This document shows, piece after piece, positions 1 to 8,172 of a stretch of 64,000 nt of DNA. Numbering within the stretch: position 1 is the stretch's first letter; every line of letters starts with the position of its first letter. This DNA is from Granulicella sp. S156 (GTDB lineage Bacteria > Acidobacteriota > Terriglobia > Terriglobales > Acidobacteriaceae). The DNA is taken from contig NZ_LMUH01000018.1 in assembly GCF_009766105.1 (NCBI RefSeq), positions 22,403-86,402 on the forward strand, in the 5' to 3' direction. The position numbers were made by a program, and so were the translations under genes. The notes beneath the pieces are model-generated. The model was not told the origin of the DNA. It made no database searches and saw only the letters and a list, made by a program, of their open reading frames with translations.

Positions 1-63
1 TTGAAAGGCGTGCAGACGGAGGTTGATACAACGATCATGGTCTACTACAACGTAGGGCATTGA
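1..63 (+). CDS. Possible 3' end of an upstream gene (partial)
   Basis: From base 1 a reading frame runs 20 codons and ends in TGA at 61-63. The peptide is unremarkable and too short to assign. It may be the tail of a gene whose body lies left of the window, or chance. No terminator separates it from the alcohol dehydrogenase that starts at 124. Confidence 0.3.
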   Translation: MKGVQTEVDTTIMVYYNVGH

Positions 64-123
64 TCATGCTGTCAGAGCTATTTGGGGCTATGAGTTCAAT
101 TACAAACAGGAGACACCCACACC

Positions 124-1170
124 ATGATTAAGACCCACGGTTACGCCGCTCAGTCCGCTACCACTTCTCCCGTGCCGTTTGACTACGAATACCGCGATCC
201 CGGCCCCAAAGAAGTTCATATCGCCATCGACTTCTGTGGCATCTGCCACTCCGACATCCACCAGGCCCGCAATGAGTGGGGCAATGCGATCTATCCGATG
301 GTTCCCGGCCATGAGATCCTCGGCACGGTCAAGGCTGTTGGCTCTGAAGTGACGAAGTTCAAAGTCGGCGACCTTGCCGCCATCGGCTGTATGGTCGACT
401 CCTGTCGAGTGTGCGAGAGCTGTAAGGCTGGCGAGGAGCAGTACTGCGACAACCACGCCACCATCTTTACCTACAACAGCCGCGACAAGCAGGGCAATAT
501 CACCTTTGGCGGCTATGGCGACAACATCGTCGCGGACGAAGCCTTCGTGCTCAAGGTGCCTGCGAACCTCGACCCAGCAGCTACAGCGCCGCTGCTCTGC
601 GCGGGCATCACGACCTACTCCCCGCTGAAGCACTGGAACGCGGGGCCGGGTAAGAAGATCGGCGTCGTCGGGCTTGGTGGCCTGGGCCACATGGCGCTCA
701 AGTTCTCGCATGCCTTTGGGGCGCACACGGTGCAGTTCACGACCTCCGCCTCCAAAGTGGAGGACGCGAAGAAGCTCGGCGCCGATGAGGTCATCCTTAC
801 GAAAGAGGCAGGTTGGGCGGGCAAGCACGCCGGCAGCTTCGATCTCATCATCGACTGCGTCTCTGCAGATCATGATGTGAACTCTTATCTCGGTCTGCTC
901 AAGCGCAATGGTGTGCTCTGCACGGTCGGCGTGCCGGAAGATCCAGTCAAGATCGCGGCATTCTCCGTCCTGGGACGCAAGACCTTCACTGGCTCCATGA
1001 TCGGCGGCATCGCCGAGACGCAGGAGATGCTCGACTTCTGCGGTGAGCACAACATCGTCTCCGACATCGAGATGACCAGCTTCGACAAGCTCGATGAGGC
1101 CTGGGATCGCGTCGTCAAAGGCGATGTGAAGTATCGCTTCGTTCTCGATCTCAAGACGCTGCGCAGCTAG
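124..1170 (+). CDS. Zinc-dependent NAD(P) alcohol dehydrogenase (YahK/cinnamyl-alcohol type)
   Basis: A 348-residue medium-chain dehydrogenase/reductase that should reduce aldehydes or oxidise primary alcohols in the cytoplasm. The N-terminal GroES-like domain carries the catalytic-zinc motif GICHSD (Cys41) and PGHE (His63, Glu64). A structural-zinc lobe has Cys94, 97, 100 and 108. The Rossmann motif GLGGLGHMA lies near residue 175. Length and motif order fit the YahK/CAD branch, which usually uses NADPH with broad aldehyde substrates. The start is set by AGGAG about 11 bases upstream of the ATG. The gene stands alone and is followed by a strong hairpin. The exact substrate cannot be told from sequence. 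Confidence 0.93.
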   Translation: MIKTHGYAAQSATTSPVPFDYEYRDPGPKEVHIAIDFCGICHSDIHQARNEWGNAIYPMVPGHEILGTVKAVGSEVTKFKVGDLAAIGCMVDSCRVCESCKAGEEQYCDNHATIFTYNSRDKQGNITFGGYGDNIVADEAFVLKVPANLDPAATAPLLCAGITTYSPLKHWNAGPGKKIGVVGLGGLGHMALKFSHAFGAHTVQFTTSASKVEDAKKLGADEVILTKEAGWAGKHAGSFDLIIDCVSADHDVNSYLGLLKRNGVLCTVGVPEDPVKIAAFSVLGRKTFTGSMIGGIAETQEMLDFCGEHNIVSDIEMTSFDKLDEAWDRVVKGDVKYRFVLDLKTLRS

Positions 1171-1187
1171 ATGAGTTCTTAAATCCA

Positions 1188-1216
1188 GAAAGGCTCCGCA
1201 GTGCGCGGAGCCTTTC
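1188..1216 (+). terminator. Intrinsic terminator after the alcohol dehydrogenase
   Basis: A perfect 12-bp stem (GAAAGGCTCCGC at 1188-1199, its complement at 1205-1216) closes a 5-base loop 18 bases after the stop codon. It lies between convergent genes, so it can serve both the dehydrogenase (+) and the lactonase (-). Confidence 0.8.
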
Positions 1217-1256
1217 GTCTGTCTTCAGATATCGCTTGCGCTGGAATACCCTCGGC

Positions 1257-2420
1257 CTACACCCACTGCGCAAACATGGGGTTGGGCGCGGCAAACGTCT
1301 TTGGCGTCTCACTCAAGTGTCCGGTCTTTGGCTCATGCGCAAACACGGTCACGCTTCCATCACCGCCCTGATTGCAGCTCACCAGCCACTTGCGCGAGGG
1401 GTCGAACGCGATGATGCGCGGAATCTTGCCGCCGCAGCTAAAGCGCTGCTGCTCGGTCAATAGCCCCGTTGTCGCGTCCACGCGGTATACCGAGATTGTG
1501 TCCTCGCCGCGTGTGCAGGTGTAGATGAACCGTCCGTCCTCGCTGACGAGAACTTCGCAGCCCGTATTGCCGGCCATCTCCGATCCCGCAGTCAGTGTGG
1601 AGATGGTGCTGCCTTCGCGCAGCGTCAGCGTGGCCTTGCGGCCATGCGCATGCCAGTCGTAGAGATCGATGGTGCAGTCGAGCTCGTGGACGCAGTACAC
1701 CCAGCGTTTGTTGGGATGGAACACCACATGCCTCGGCCCGGAGCCGACGCGAGCCTGCACGCGCACCGGAGCGCCGACCAGATCTTTCTTGCCAGGAGCG
1801 ATCGGGAACACCTCAATCGCATCGTCTCCGAGATCGCATACCAGCAGGAAGTCGTTGCCGGGCGCGATGGTGGCGCAGTGCAGATGAGGTTCTTCCTGCC
1901 GGTCCTTCACGGGCCCGAGCACGCCACACGCTGGGTTGTGCTGGCAGTCGAGGCCGCCTGCATCCGTAATCTCACCGGCAGGACCCAGGGCGAATGCTGC
2001 CATGCTTCCACCCATGTAGTCCGCCACAAAGGCGCTCCTGCCCGTGCTGTCTACCGAGACATAACAGGGGGCACCGCCACGCGAGCTTACCTGCTGGATC
2101 AGTTTCAGCGTTCCTTGCGTGGCGTCGACATGAAAGCTCGAAAATGCGCCGTCCCCTTTAGCTGCTTCGTTGGCGGCATAGAGCAGGGGCAGTTTGGGGT
2201 GCATCGCGATGAAGGTCGGGCGATCGGTCGCGACGGCAAGTTCAATGGCGCCCAGTTCGCCTGTGGCCGCGTTCCATGGGGCGCGATAGATTCCCTGGAC
2301 ACCTGTTCCAAGGAAGACCCAGTGGGGCTCGGTGGGGGTTTGCGCAAAGCTTCGCAGGGCGAAGGGAAGAGCAGCGGAGGCGGCAAGGAATTGGCGGCGC
2401 GAAGAAAGTATCTGTGTCAT
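1257..2420 (-). CDS. Lactonase family protein (seven-bladed propeller, 6-phosphogluconolactonase-like), exported
   Basis: 387 residues of the Pgl/YbhE lactonase family (7-bladed beta-propeller). The N-terminus has a Tat-like signal (SRRQFLAASAALPFAL then SFAQ), so the product is probably periplasmic. That argues against the cytosolic 6-phosphogluconolactonase role and for another sugar lactone or an uncharacterised ligand. Propeller blades show the repeated pattern of Ala-Asp/Asn-Tyr-turns followed by Gly-x-hydrophobic strands, and the block GPRHVVFHPN typical of the family is present. It is downstream of the gene at 2482-2949 in the same direction, 61 bases apart, so co-transcription is possible. 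Confidence 0.88.
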   Translation of the reverse strand: MTQILSSRRQFLAASAALPFALRSFAQTPTEPHWVFLGTGVQGIYRAPWNAATGELGAIELAVATDRPTFIAMHPKLPLLYAANEAAKGDGAFSSFHVDATQGTLKLIQQVSSRGGAPCYVSVDSTGRSAFVADYMGGSMAAFALGPAGEITDAGGLDCQHNPACGVLGPVKDRQEEPHLHCATIAPGNDFLLVCDLGDDAIEVFPIAPGKKDLVGAPVRVQARVGSGPRHVVFHPNKRWVYCVHELDCTIDLYDWHAHGRKATLTLREGSTISTLTAGSEMAGNTGCEVLVSEDGRFIYTCTRGEDTISVYRVDATTGLLTEQQRFSCGGKIPRIIAFDPSRKWLVSCNQGGDGSVTVFAHEPKTGHLSETPKTFAAPNPMFAQWV

Positions 2421-2481
2421 ACGGGCAGCGCCAGTGTACGAAATTTTGTGAGTCGATGTCGCGGAAGTTGTCAGAGACCGC

Positions 2482-2949
2482 TTACATCGCCTCTGCGATC
2501 GTCTGGGGCTCGCCGGGGAGCTTGAAGTCCAGCTCGGTGGGGTGCGCGTCCGAATTGATGACCGGAAGGCTGGGCAGGTTGTCGGTATGGCCGACTTCCT
2601 TCACCACCGCTGCCGTGTGTTCGAGGACCTCGTCCACGGTCATGGTGTACATCTCGCGGCCGTTGTCGTAGCCGCTTTCGATGGCGTGCTTCAGGTAGCG
2701 TCCGGCGACCTGCGCTGCGAGGTAGTCCGTGATGACTTTGCCGTTGAGGCGCTTCTGCTCGATCCACGCCATGTTGGGCATGGCAACCCATAGCGGACGC
2801 CCGTTCACCGCGAAGCGGATGTCGGTGGCGTCGGCGTGGCGTGTCGCAATCGCGACGATGGTGCCCTTCCAAACGCAGTGCTGGGGTTCTCCGGTCCAAC
2901 GGTCGGTCGCTACGAAGTCTTCATACATGGCAATCTTAGGGTAGAGCAT
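2482..2949 (-). CDS. Conserved-looking hypothetical protein, 155 aa
   Basis: I do not recognise a family. The frame stays open upstream to 3129, but the start is placed at ATG 2947-2949 because AGGAG sits just 5' of it (CAGGAGAA before ATG) while the extended N-terminus is low in coding character. No signal peptide or membrane segment is visible, so a cytoplasmic soluble protein is likely. A mid-protein helix-rich part (residues about 75-115) and an acidic C-terminus are the only clear traits. It is divergent from the DUF481 gene at 3147 and upstream of the lactonase on the same strand. Confidence 0.75.
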   Translation of the reverse strand: MLYPKIAMYEDFVATDRWTGEPQHCVWKGTIVAIATRHADATDIRFAVNGRPLWVAMPNMAWIEQKRLNGKVITDYLAAQVAGRYLKHAIESGYDNGREMYTMTVDEVLEHTAAVVKEVGHTDNLPSLPVINSDAHPTELDFKLPGEPQTIAEAM

Positions 2950-3073
2950 TTCTCCTGTTCCTGGTACCCGGATAAGTTTTCGGGTGTCTTTTTCTTGAGG
3001 GAATAGGGGTGTGAATCCTTTCGTTTTTGCAGGATATCGGCAGGAAAAAGGCTCAAAGTGCTCCGGAAAGGCG

Positions 3074-3099
3074 CCAAGTGACACCGAATTGTCACTTGG
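3074..3099. promoter_or_regulatory. Perfect 10-bp inverted repeat in a divergent promoter region
   Basis: CCAAGTGACA (3074-3083) and its exact complement (3090-3099) with a 6-base spacer lie about 48 bases upstream of the DUF481 start and 125 bases from the divergent hypothetical gene. The form suits a dimeric repressor operator or a 5'-UTR hairpin. No regulator is encoded next to it. Confidence 0.45.
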
Positions 3100-3146
3100 A
3101 GATGAGCGAGGGTCCCGTTTATCCTGCACTTGTCTTAAATAAGGAG

Positions 3147-4307
3147 ATGAATACCTTGCGTCGACTTACGGCCCCTGTTGTTTCCGCGTTTCTCTGCCTG
3201 TCCGGCCTGCTACTAGCCCAGACCCCCGCTCCCAAGCCCAAACCCGATGTCCTGGTATTTTCCAACGGCGACCAGCTTACGGGTAAGCTCGAACGCGTAG
3301 CAGGCGGCAATGTCGTCTTCAAGAGCGATATGGCCGGCGAACTCACCATCTCCTTCGACAAGATCAAAGAGCTCCACTCCGGCGAGCAGTTTGCGCTGCT
3401 TCGCAAGGGGATTCCGCTTACCAAGAAGACCGAGCATACTGTGCCCTCCGGTACAGTGCAGGTGGCAGACGGCAACGTCGTGCTTACACCTGTCGCCCAG
3501 GCTCCTGAAACTGTTCCCACCAAAGACGTCGACTATATGGTCGACAAGCCCTCCTTCGACAAACAAGTCAACAACAAGGTTGGGTTCCTTCACGGTTGGA
3601 ATGGTGTCGTGACGGGTGGCGCTACGCTAGTTCGTGCCACGGAGACCGGAACCACGCTCACGGCGGGGATCAATCTTGTCCGGATAATCCCTCAGGTGTC
3701 CTGGCTTCCGCCCAGCAATCGGACCACGTTCAACCTCATGGAGAGCTATGGCAAGTTGAGTACACCAGCCATCGGGACTACGCCGGCCTCCGACGTCAAG
3801 ACCAGCATCTTCCACACCGATGCTGAGCGCGACGAGTACTTCAGCCCCCGGCTATATGCTCTGGGAGACCTCTCCTTCGATCACAACTTCTCGCAGGGCC
3901 TGCAGTTCCAGCAGGTCTACGGCGGCGGCATCGGCTGGACGCCCATCAAGGACGCCAAGCAGGAACTCGACTTAAAGGCAGATATCCACTACGAATCGCA
4001 GCAGTTCATTCAAACGGCTGGCACAGCTAACGTTCCTAACGTGAACCTCATCGGCTCGACCTTTGCCGAAACCTACCTACGTAATCTTCCGCACAAGATA
4101 CTGTTTACTGAGGTGGGCGACATCCTGCCGGGCTGGTCCGACACGAAGGCCTATTCGGCGAATGCGACTGCGACGATTGCGCTGCCTGTCTATAAGCGCC
4201 TGAGCGCGTCGTTCTCGACCACCGACAACTTCCTCAATAATCCCGCGCCGGGCTACAACAAGAACTCCTACCAGTTCGTCACCGGTGTCACCTATACGCT
4301 GCACTAA
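3147..4307 (+). CDS. DUF481 outer-membrane protein (YdiY-like)
   Basis: 386 residues: signal peptide (hydrophobic core then LLLAQ), a Pro-Lys linker, a small N-terminal beta domain that starts VLVFSNGDQLTGKLE (typical of DUF481 proteins with an attached SH3-like domain), then a beta-barrel rich in alternating aromatic/hydrophobic strands. The C-terminus (VTGVTYTLH) resembles an outer-membrane barrel end. DUF481 proteins such as E. coli YdiY are salt- or stress-linked outer-membrane proteins of unknown function. Start choice is awkward: AAGGAG at 3141-3146 touches the ATG at 3147, whereas the in-frame TTG at 3156 has ideal spacing and still leaves a good signal peptide. Confidence 0.85.
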   Translation: MNTLRRLTAPVVSAFLCLSGLLLAQTPAPKPKPDVLVFSNGDQLTGKLERVAGGNVVFKSDMAGELTISFDKIKELHSGEQFALLRKGIPLTKKTEHTVPSGTVQVADGNVVLTPVAQAPETVPTKDVDYMVDKPSFDKQVNNKVGFLHGWNGVVTGGATLVRATETGTTLTAGINLVRIIPQVSWLPPSNRTTFNLMESYGKLSTPAIGTTPASDVKTSIFHTDAERDEYFSPRLYALGDLSFDHNFSQGLQFQQVYGGGIGWTPIKDAKQELDLKADIHYESQQFIQTAGTANVPNVNLIGSTFAETYLRNLPHKILFTEVGDILPGWSDTKAYSANATATIALPVYKRLSASFSTTDNFLNNPAPGYNKNSYQFVTGVTYTLH

Positions 4308-4335
4308 AGTGTGCTACCTCATTGGGCAGATTGTT

Positions 4336-4369
4336 CAGGAAGGGCATGGCTGCGGCCATGCCCTTCCTG
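4336..4369 (+). terminator. Strong hairpin terminator after the DUF481 gene
   Basis: A perfect 15-bp stem with a TGCG tetraloop (arms 4336-4350 and 4355-4369) begins 29 bases after the DUF481 stop codon. It has no long T tract, but its stability suits a transcript end. Confidence 0.75.
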
Positions 4370-4481
4370 TCTGGGGCACCCCTCAAATCCCGAACAGACC
4401 CCCTTTCCGCCCGCCAGAGATGTTCTAATAAAGAGATGCGGGCCTTTGCAGCTTGCGAGTGTTCCCAGGAGTTTGAGATCG

Positions 4482-5222
4482 ATGTGTGATGTACGGAAGT
4501 CGGTAGTGCGTTTAGTGGTAATGGGATTGGCAGCCGGTGTGTTCTCCGGTGCTTTGGCGACAGCGAATGCCCAGAAGAATAAGAAGCAGCAGCATGCCCG
4601 CCGCGAGACGAATGCCAGCCGTGAGGCCCGCATCCAGCGCACCATCAATTACACCTATTCGCACCGCTGGGAGGTCTTCGGTGGCGGCGGCTACCTGCGC
4701 TTCCGCAGCGGAGACTACCTAAAGAAGAACAACGAGGTAACCTGGGCCACGGCAGCCAACTACTACCTGAACCCGAAGTTCGCTATCGTTGGCGATGTTC
4801 GCGGCTCTTTTGGCAACGCCCATCCTCTCCTGAACAACGACAATTTCCAAAGCCAGGCACCTAATCCTCAGATTAACGAGTACACCTTCATGGGCGGTGC
4901 CAATTACCGCTTCTATGCCAAGGAAAAGGTCGCCCTCAGCTTGGAAGGGCTCGGCGGTGTGGGCTGGGGTATCTTCAGCGGCGGCGCCAAAGGGTTGACC
5001 GGTCCGCAGATCGGTATCTGGCAGGACGGGTTCAAGCCTGCCTTCTCGGTCGGCCTCAATGTGGACTACAACGTCTATCCGAATATTGCCGTTCGCTTCA
5101 CCCCTACCTACGTGGCTACTACCTTTTCTTCCTTGAACGTAACCACCAACAAGAGCACAGGCGTTATCCAGAACAATCTTGGATTCAACGCGGGTATCGT
5201 GTATCGCTTCGGCCACAAGTAA
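4482..5222 (+). CDS. Outer-membrane beta-barrel protein (OmpW/porin-like), 246 aa
   Basis: The reading frame opens at 4311, but the ATG at 4482 (AGGAG 10 bases upstream) gives a clean signal peptide: VVRLVVMGLAAGVFSGALA then TANA. A short basic Lys/Gln-rich stretch follows, then strands of alternating hydrophobic residues (VFGGGGYLRF, AANYYLN, GANYRFY, VGLNVDYNVYP) and a C-terminus ending IVYRFGHK, all typical of an 8-strand barrel. It should sit in the outer membrane with unknown cargo. Flanked by terminators on both sides, so it is probably monocistronic. Confidence 0.8.
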   Translation: MCDVRKSVVRLVVMGLAAGVFSGALATANAQKNKKQQHARRETNASREARIQRTINYTYSHRWEVFGGGGYLRFRSGDYLKKNNEVTWATAANYYLNPKFAIVGDVRGSFGNAHPLLNNDNFQSQAPNPQINEYTFMGGANYRFYAKEKVALSLEGLGGVGWGIFSGGAKGLTGPQIGIWQDGFKPAFSVGLNVDYNVYPNIAVRFTPTYVATTFSSLNVTTNKSTGVIQNNLGFNAGIVYRFGHK

Positions 5223-5240
5223 GGGCGAAAGTCCTATAAC

Positions 5241-5267
5241 ACGCCCAGATTCGGCGGGTCTGGGCGT
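5241..5267 (+). terminator. Terminator after the beta-barrel gene
   Basis: A 9-bp perfect stem (ACGCCCAGA / TCTGGGCGT) with a 9-base loop ends 11 bases before the next ATG. The following TAAAAT could double as the -10 box of the next gene. Confidence 0.65.
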
Positions 5268-5278
5268 AAAATAAAATT

Positions 5279-5539
5279 ATGTCCAAAGGCTGGGAATCGA
5301 AAAGCGTCGAAGAACAGCAGGCGGAAGCTGCGGTGCCTAAAGCAGCCCTTCCGGAGAATGACCCTGCGGTAAAGGCCGCCGAAGCCGAGCGTAAGCGCCG
5401 TGTCCAGGCCCTCGAGATGACACGCGAGCGTGTTCTCTCGGAGCGCACCTCAAGCCCGCACCGCCGTAGCGCGCTGGAGCTTGCCCTTGCGACCATCGAG
5501 CGCGAGCTTGAACAGTTGGGCTGGTCGATTAAGCTCTAG
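5279..5539 (+). CDS. Small hypothetical protein, 86 aa, probable leaderless mRNA
   Basis: Highly charged and helical, rich in Glu, Ala, Arg and Lys (for example KAAEAERKRRVQALEMTRERV), with no membrane segment or signal; family not recognised. There is no Shine-Dalgarno sequence. Instead TAAAAT at 5267-5272 ends 6 bases before the ATG, the spacing expected if transcription begins at the start codon. Its stop codon shares the palindrome CTAG with the stop of the convergent SDR gene, so the two coding regions overlap by 4 bases. Confidence 0.65.
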   Translation: MSKGWESKSVEEQQAEAAVPKAALPENDPAVKAAEAERKRRVQALEMTRERVLSERTSSPHRRSALELALATIERELEQLGWSIKL

Positions 5540-6312
5540 GCCTTCCGTGTAATCACGAACGGGTTGGCTTGCGCGACGCAGGTCAGTACAACGCTCTGGA
5601 TGCCTACGTGAGCGGGCCGGGTTGCGGCCCACACGATGGCGTCCGCGATGTCCTCCGGGAGCAGCGGATCGATGTTCTGATAGGTCTTTGCCGCTCGCTC
5701 TTCATTGCCGCGGAAGCGCACCTTGCTAAAATCTGTCTCCACCATGCCTGGGTCGATCGAGGTGACGCGCACCGGCGTCCCATTCAGGTCAAGACGCAGG
5801 CCATCACTGATGAAGCGCTCCGCAGCCTTTGTCGCGCAGTAGACGCCGCCATTCGGGTAGGCCATATGCCCGGCGATCGAACCCAGATTGAGGACATGGC
5901 CGCTGCCGCGTTTGACCATGCCGGGAACGACCGCGCGTGTCACGTAGAGCAGTCCCTTGACGTTGGTGTCGATCATCTCTTCCCAGTCCTGGATGTCGTC
6001 CTCGTAGAGCTTGGTAAGGCCCCGGCTCAGGCCGGCGTTGTTCACCAGGATGTCGATCTCGCTCCACGCATCGGGCAGGGTCTGGAACGCCATCTCCACG
6101 GCATTGCGGCTCTGCACATCCAGCTCAAAGCTGAAGACCGCGGCCGCGCCTGCTGCGAGCAGGCTGGGCTCCATCGCATGCAGCTTGTCATGCCTGCGCG
6201 CGCAGAGCAGAAGCCGCGCTCCAAGCTTTGCGAACTCCATCGCCGTCGCCGCGCCAATGCCGGAACTCGCACCGGTTACCAGAACTACCTTGTTTTTCAG
6301 GGAAATGCCCAA
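5536..6312 (-). CDS. SDR family NADP-dependent oxidoreductase (YdfG-like)
   Basis: 258-residue classical short-chain dehydrogenase. The nucleotide-binding motif TGASSGIG (13-20), the NNAG motif (LVNNAGLSRG) and the active-site pattern Ser...Tyr-x3-Lys (GSIAGH..., YCATKAAERF) are all present in order. The ARR after the second strand suggests NADP preference. Sequence flavour is that of the YdfG/serine-3-dehydrogenase group, which oxidises 3-hydroxy acids and reduces malonic semialdehyde, but substrate prediction in SDRs is weak. Cytoplasmic. Overlaps the convergent small gene by 4 bases. Confidence 0.92.
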   Translation of the reverse strand: MGISLKNKVVLVTGASSGIGAATAMEFAKLGARLLLCARRHDKLHAMEPSLLAAGAAAVFSFELDVQSRNAVEMAFQTLPDAWSEIDILVNNAGLSRGLTKLYEDDIQDWEEMIDTNVKGLLYVTRAVVPGMVKRGSGHVLNLGSIAGHMAYPNGGVYCATKAAERFISDGLRLDLNGTPVRVTSIDPGMVETDFSKVRFRGNEERAAKTYQNIDPLLPEDIADAIVWAATRPAHVGIQSVVLTCVAQANPFVITRKA

Positions 6313-6407
6313 AACGAACCTCCAAAGCTCTGTTCAGCTCATGCACGCAGACCGCAAGTCGTTCGCGGTCTGCGTCATTCCACTAGTATGTACGATTTCG
6401 CGGAGGC

Positions 6408-6908
6408 TTACTTCGCGGTGGCGTGATCGTAACTAATGACACGCGTTATCTGCCATACGCCATCCTTGAGGCGCCAGAGGTGAATGAACTTGGCTTCCCC
6501 GACGACATCACGATCCTGGGCTCCGATGTGGTGAAAGCGATGAACTCCGATCTCGACCGCCCCATAGCCCTGAATCGGGTATACCTCCAGCGAACCGGGT
6601 ACCAGCTCCCGCTGAATTTTGCCACAGAGGTTGTTTTTGATACCGTCGATGACTGTCTTGCGCCCGTATTGCGGATCGTTCTTATCGTGATAGAACTCCA
6701 GGTTCTCCGCAAACTTGCTTTCCACCGTTGGTATGTCGCACGTATTTACGGCGTTGAACAGCACACTATCCTGCGCGGAGATCGTCTGGAACAGCGTCGG
6801 GCTGGCTTCTGTAGGCGTCGGCGCTGACTGGGCGAAGCTGCAGGTGAGCGCAAGTGGCGTGATGCAGATGCCGATAACCAATCTGCGCAGGACAAGGTGA
6901 GCGTTCAT
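6408..6908 (-). CDS. Exported NTF2/SnoaL-fold protein (DUF4440 type)
   Basis: 166 residues from the ATG at 6906-6908, chosen because GGAGGAATTC lies just upstream and a signal peptide follows (VLRRLVIGICITPLALTCSFAQ). The mature part starts with a helix, then a cone-shaped beta fold pattern (FAENLEFYHDKNDPQYGRKTVIDGIK ... VHRFH...FIHLWRLKDGVWQITRVISYDHA), the signature of SnoaL-like/DUF4440 proteins. Such domains bind small hydrophobic ligands or act as isomerase-like enzymes; function here is unknown. The signal implies a periplasmic location. Confidence 0.8.
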   Translation of the reverse strand: MNAHLVLRRLVIGICITPLALTCSFAQSAPTPTEASPTLFQTISAQDSVLFNAVNTCDIPTVESKFAENLEFYHDKNDPQYGRKTVIDGIKNNLCGKIQRELVPGSLEVYPIQGYGAVEIGVHRFHHIGAQDRDVVGEAKFIHLWRLKDGVWQITRVISYDHATAK

Positions 6909-7023
6909 GCTGAATTCCTCCAGGAGATGATTGCCAGTACGCGAGGGAGGGCGCGCCGGTTCCACCGTTAGTTGGGAGAATGCAATGTTTGGACGTGAGA
7001 GCCCAACCCTGCATACTGATTGC

Positions 7024-7815
7024 ATGTCATCAGATCGAGGACGCATCCTTTGGAAGCGGGTCTGTGCTGTTCTTGCCTTCAGTTTTCTCTTCTGGCTTGC
7101 CCATGCTTTGGGATACCTGGTGCATGAGTATGCTCATTCGTTTGTGGCGTGGGGTCTCCGCTATAAAGCGAATCCGCTGGCACTCAACTACGGACATCTG
7201 AGTCTGGACAACGTCCTGACTCTGGGCGATATCGATGAGAATGTCGATTACGACCCCATCTTCGCTGCGAGCCGGGGACCGCTTGCGTCTCTGATCGCCG
7301 TCGCTGGAGTTCTATTCGGCAACGGTATCTTTTACCTGTTGTCCAGACGCCTCTACACCACAGCCAAAGAGCATGGAAAGCGCATGCTGGCTCTCTTTAT
7401 GTTCCTTTTCTGCATGATGAACGCAGGTAACTTTATCTCGTATGTGCCCACCAGGACATTCACAACCCATGCAGACATGTTCACCGTAGAGAAAGGCTTG
7501 AATATCTCGCCATGGTGGGTTGCTATTGTGCTGGGCATCCCCTTTTGCATGGCTGTGTGGCACTTTTTCACAAGAATTCTTCCGGGAGCCATGTACTTCT
7601 TCTTCCCCCACACAAGGGCAGGCCAGATTTTCCTGCTTATCCTGACTTCTTTTATGTTTTTCGAGTTCTTTGGTCGCGCTGGCCTGCATCGCTATGGAGA
7701 AGTCTCCCACTGGATCTCGGCGATCTCGATCTATCTTCTCTTTCCCCTGAGCGTTCTCATAAGCTGGCCTCATCAAGGCTTCGCTTCACGTTCCACGAAT
7801 AAGTGTGATGTGTGA
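7024..7815 (+). CDS. Polytopic membrane protein with an HEYAH motif (possible M50-like metalloprotease)
   Basis: 263 residues with about six hydrophobic segments. The second helix region reads GYLVHEYAHSFVAW, an HExxH zinc motif inside a membrane segment as in site-2 (M50) proteases. A later NAGNFISYVPTR stretch is a candidate for the third ligand region, but the canonical LDG motif of M50 enzymes is not visible, so activity is uncertain. Start at 7024 was preferred because the upstream codons are Gly/Arg/Ser-rich and non-helical; ATG 6985 is an alternative. The gene stands alone, followed by a repeat element. Intramembrane proteolysis is an inference from one motif. Confidence 0.6.
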   Translation: MSSDRGRILWKRVCAVLAFSFLFWLAHALGYLVHEYAHSFVAWGLRYKANPLALNYGHLSLDNVLTLGDIDENVDYDPIFAASRGPLASLIAVAGVLFGNGIFYLLSRRLYTTAKEHGKRMLALFMFLFCMMNAGNFISYVPTRTFTTHADMFTVEKGLNISPWWVAIVLGIPFCMAVWHFFTRILPGAMYFFFPHTRAGQIFLLILTSFMFFEFFGRAGLHRYGEVSHWISAISIYLLFPLSVLISWPHQGFASRSTNKCDV

Positions 7816-8046
7816 ATGAACCACCACAGAACTGTCATCTCGACCGGAGCATGATGGTTTCATCGTCATGCGGAGTGGAGAGACCTGCAGCTTGCCTCCG
7901 CAGGCGATAGTGCCAATGCAAACAAGCTGCAGGTCTTGACGCAAAGCGCGCCACAAACATTTGCATCGCGCTCTGCAACATGCAGGTCTCTCCGCTGCGG
8001 CGGCAAAAGGCGCCGCCTCCGGTCGAGATGACACAGTATGGGTGGG
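7814..8046 (+). repeat. MITE/REP-like palindromic intergenic element, copy 1
   Basis: About 233 bp filling the gap after the HEYAH gene. Its ends are inverted copies of each other around GTCATCTCGACCGGAG. The core has nested palindromes built on GACCTGCAGCTTGC. The reverse complement of 54822-55060 matches nearly end to end, roughly 85% by eye. No open frame of note. The remaining bases up to 8118 hold nothing I can assign. Confidence 0.85.
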
Positions 8047-8118
8047 ATCGAAAAGAGCCTCATCATACTGTTTGTGAAAATGCCTCTTCACCGAGTATTT
8101 GCGGAACAACTCCAACGC

Positions 8119-8150
8119 ACGAAGGCCGCGATCTGAATCGCGGCCTTCGT
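8119..8150 (-). terminator. Terminator of the OmpA-family gene
   Basis: A perfect 14-bp stem with a CTGA loop (8119-8132 / 8137-8150) lies 22 bases beyond the stop of the minus-strand OmpA gene. Confidence 0.75.
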
Positions 8151-8172
8151 CTTGCTTCAACCAGTGGTCAAC

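Noticed and set aside
100-1050. 316-codon antisense frame over the alcohol dehydrogenase gene
   Set aside because: It mirrors a gene with full catalytic motifs, and the product has no family features; high-GC shadow frame.
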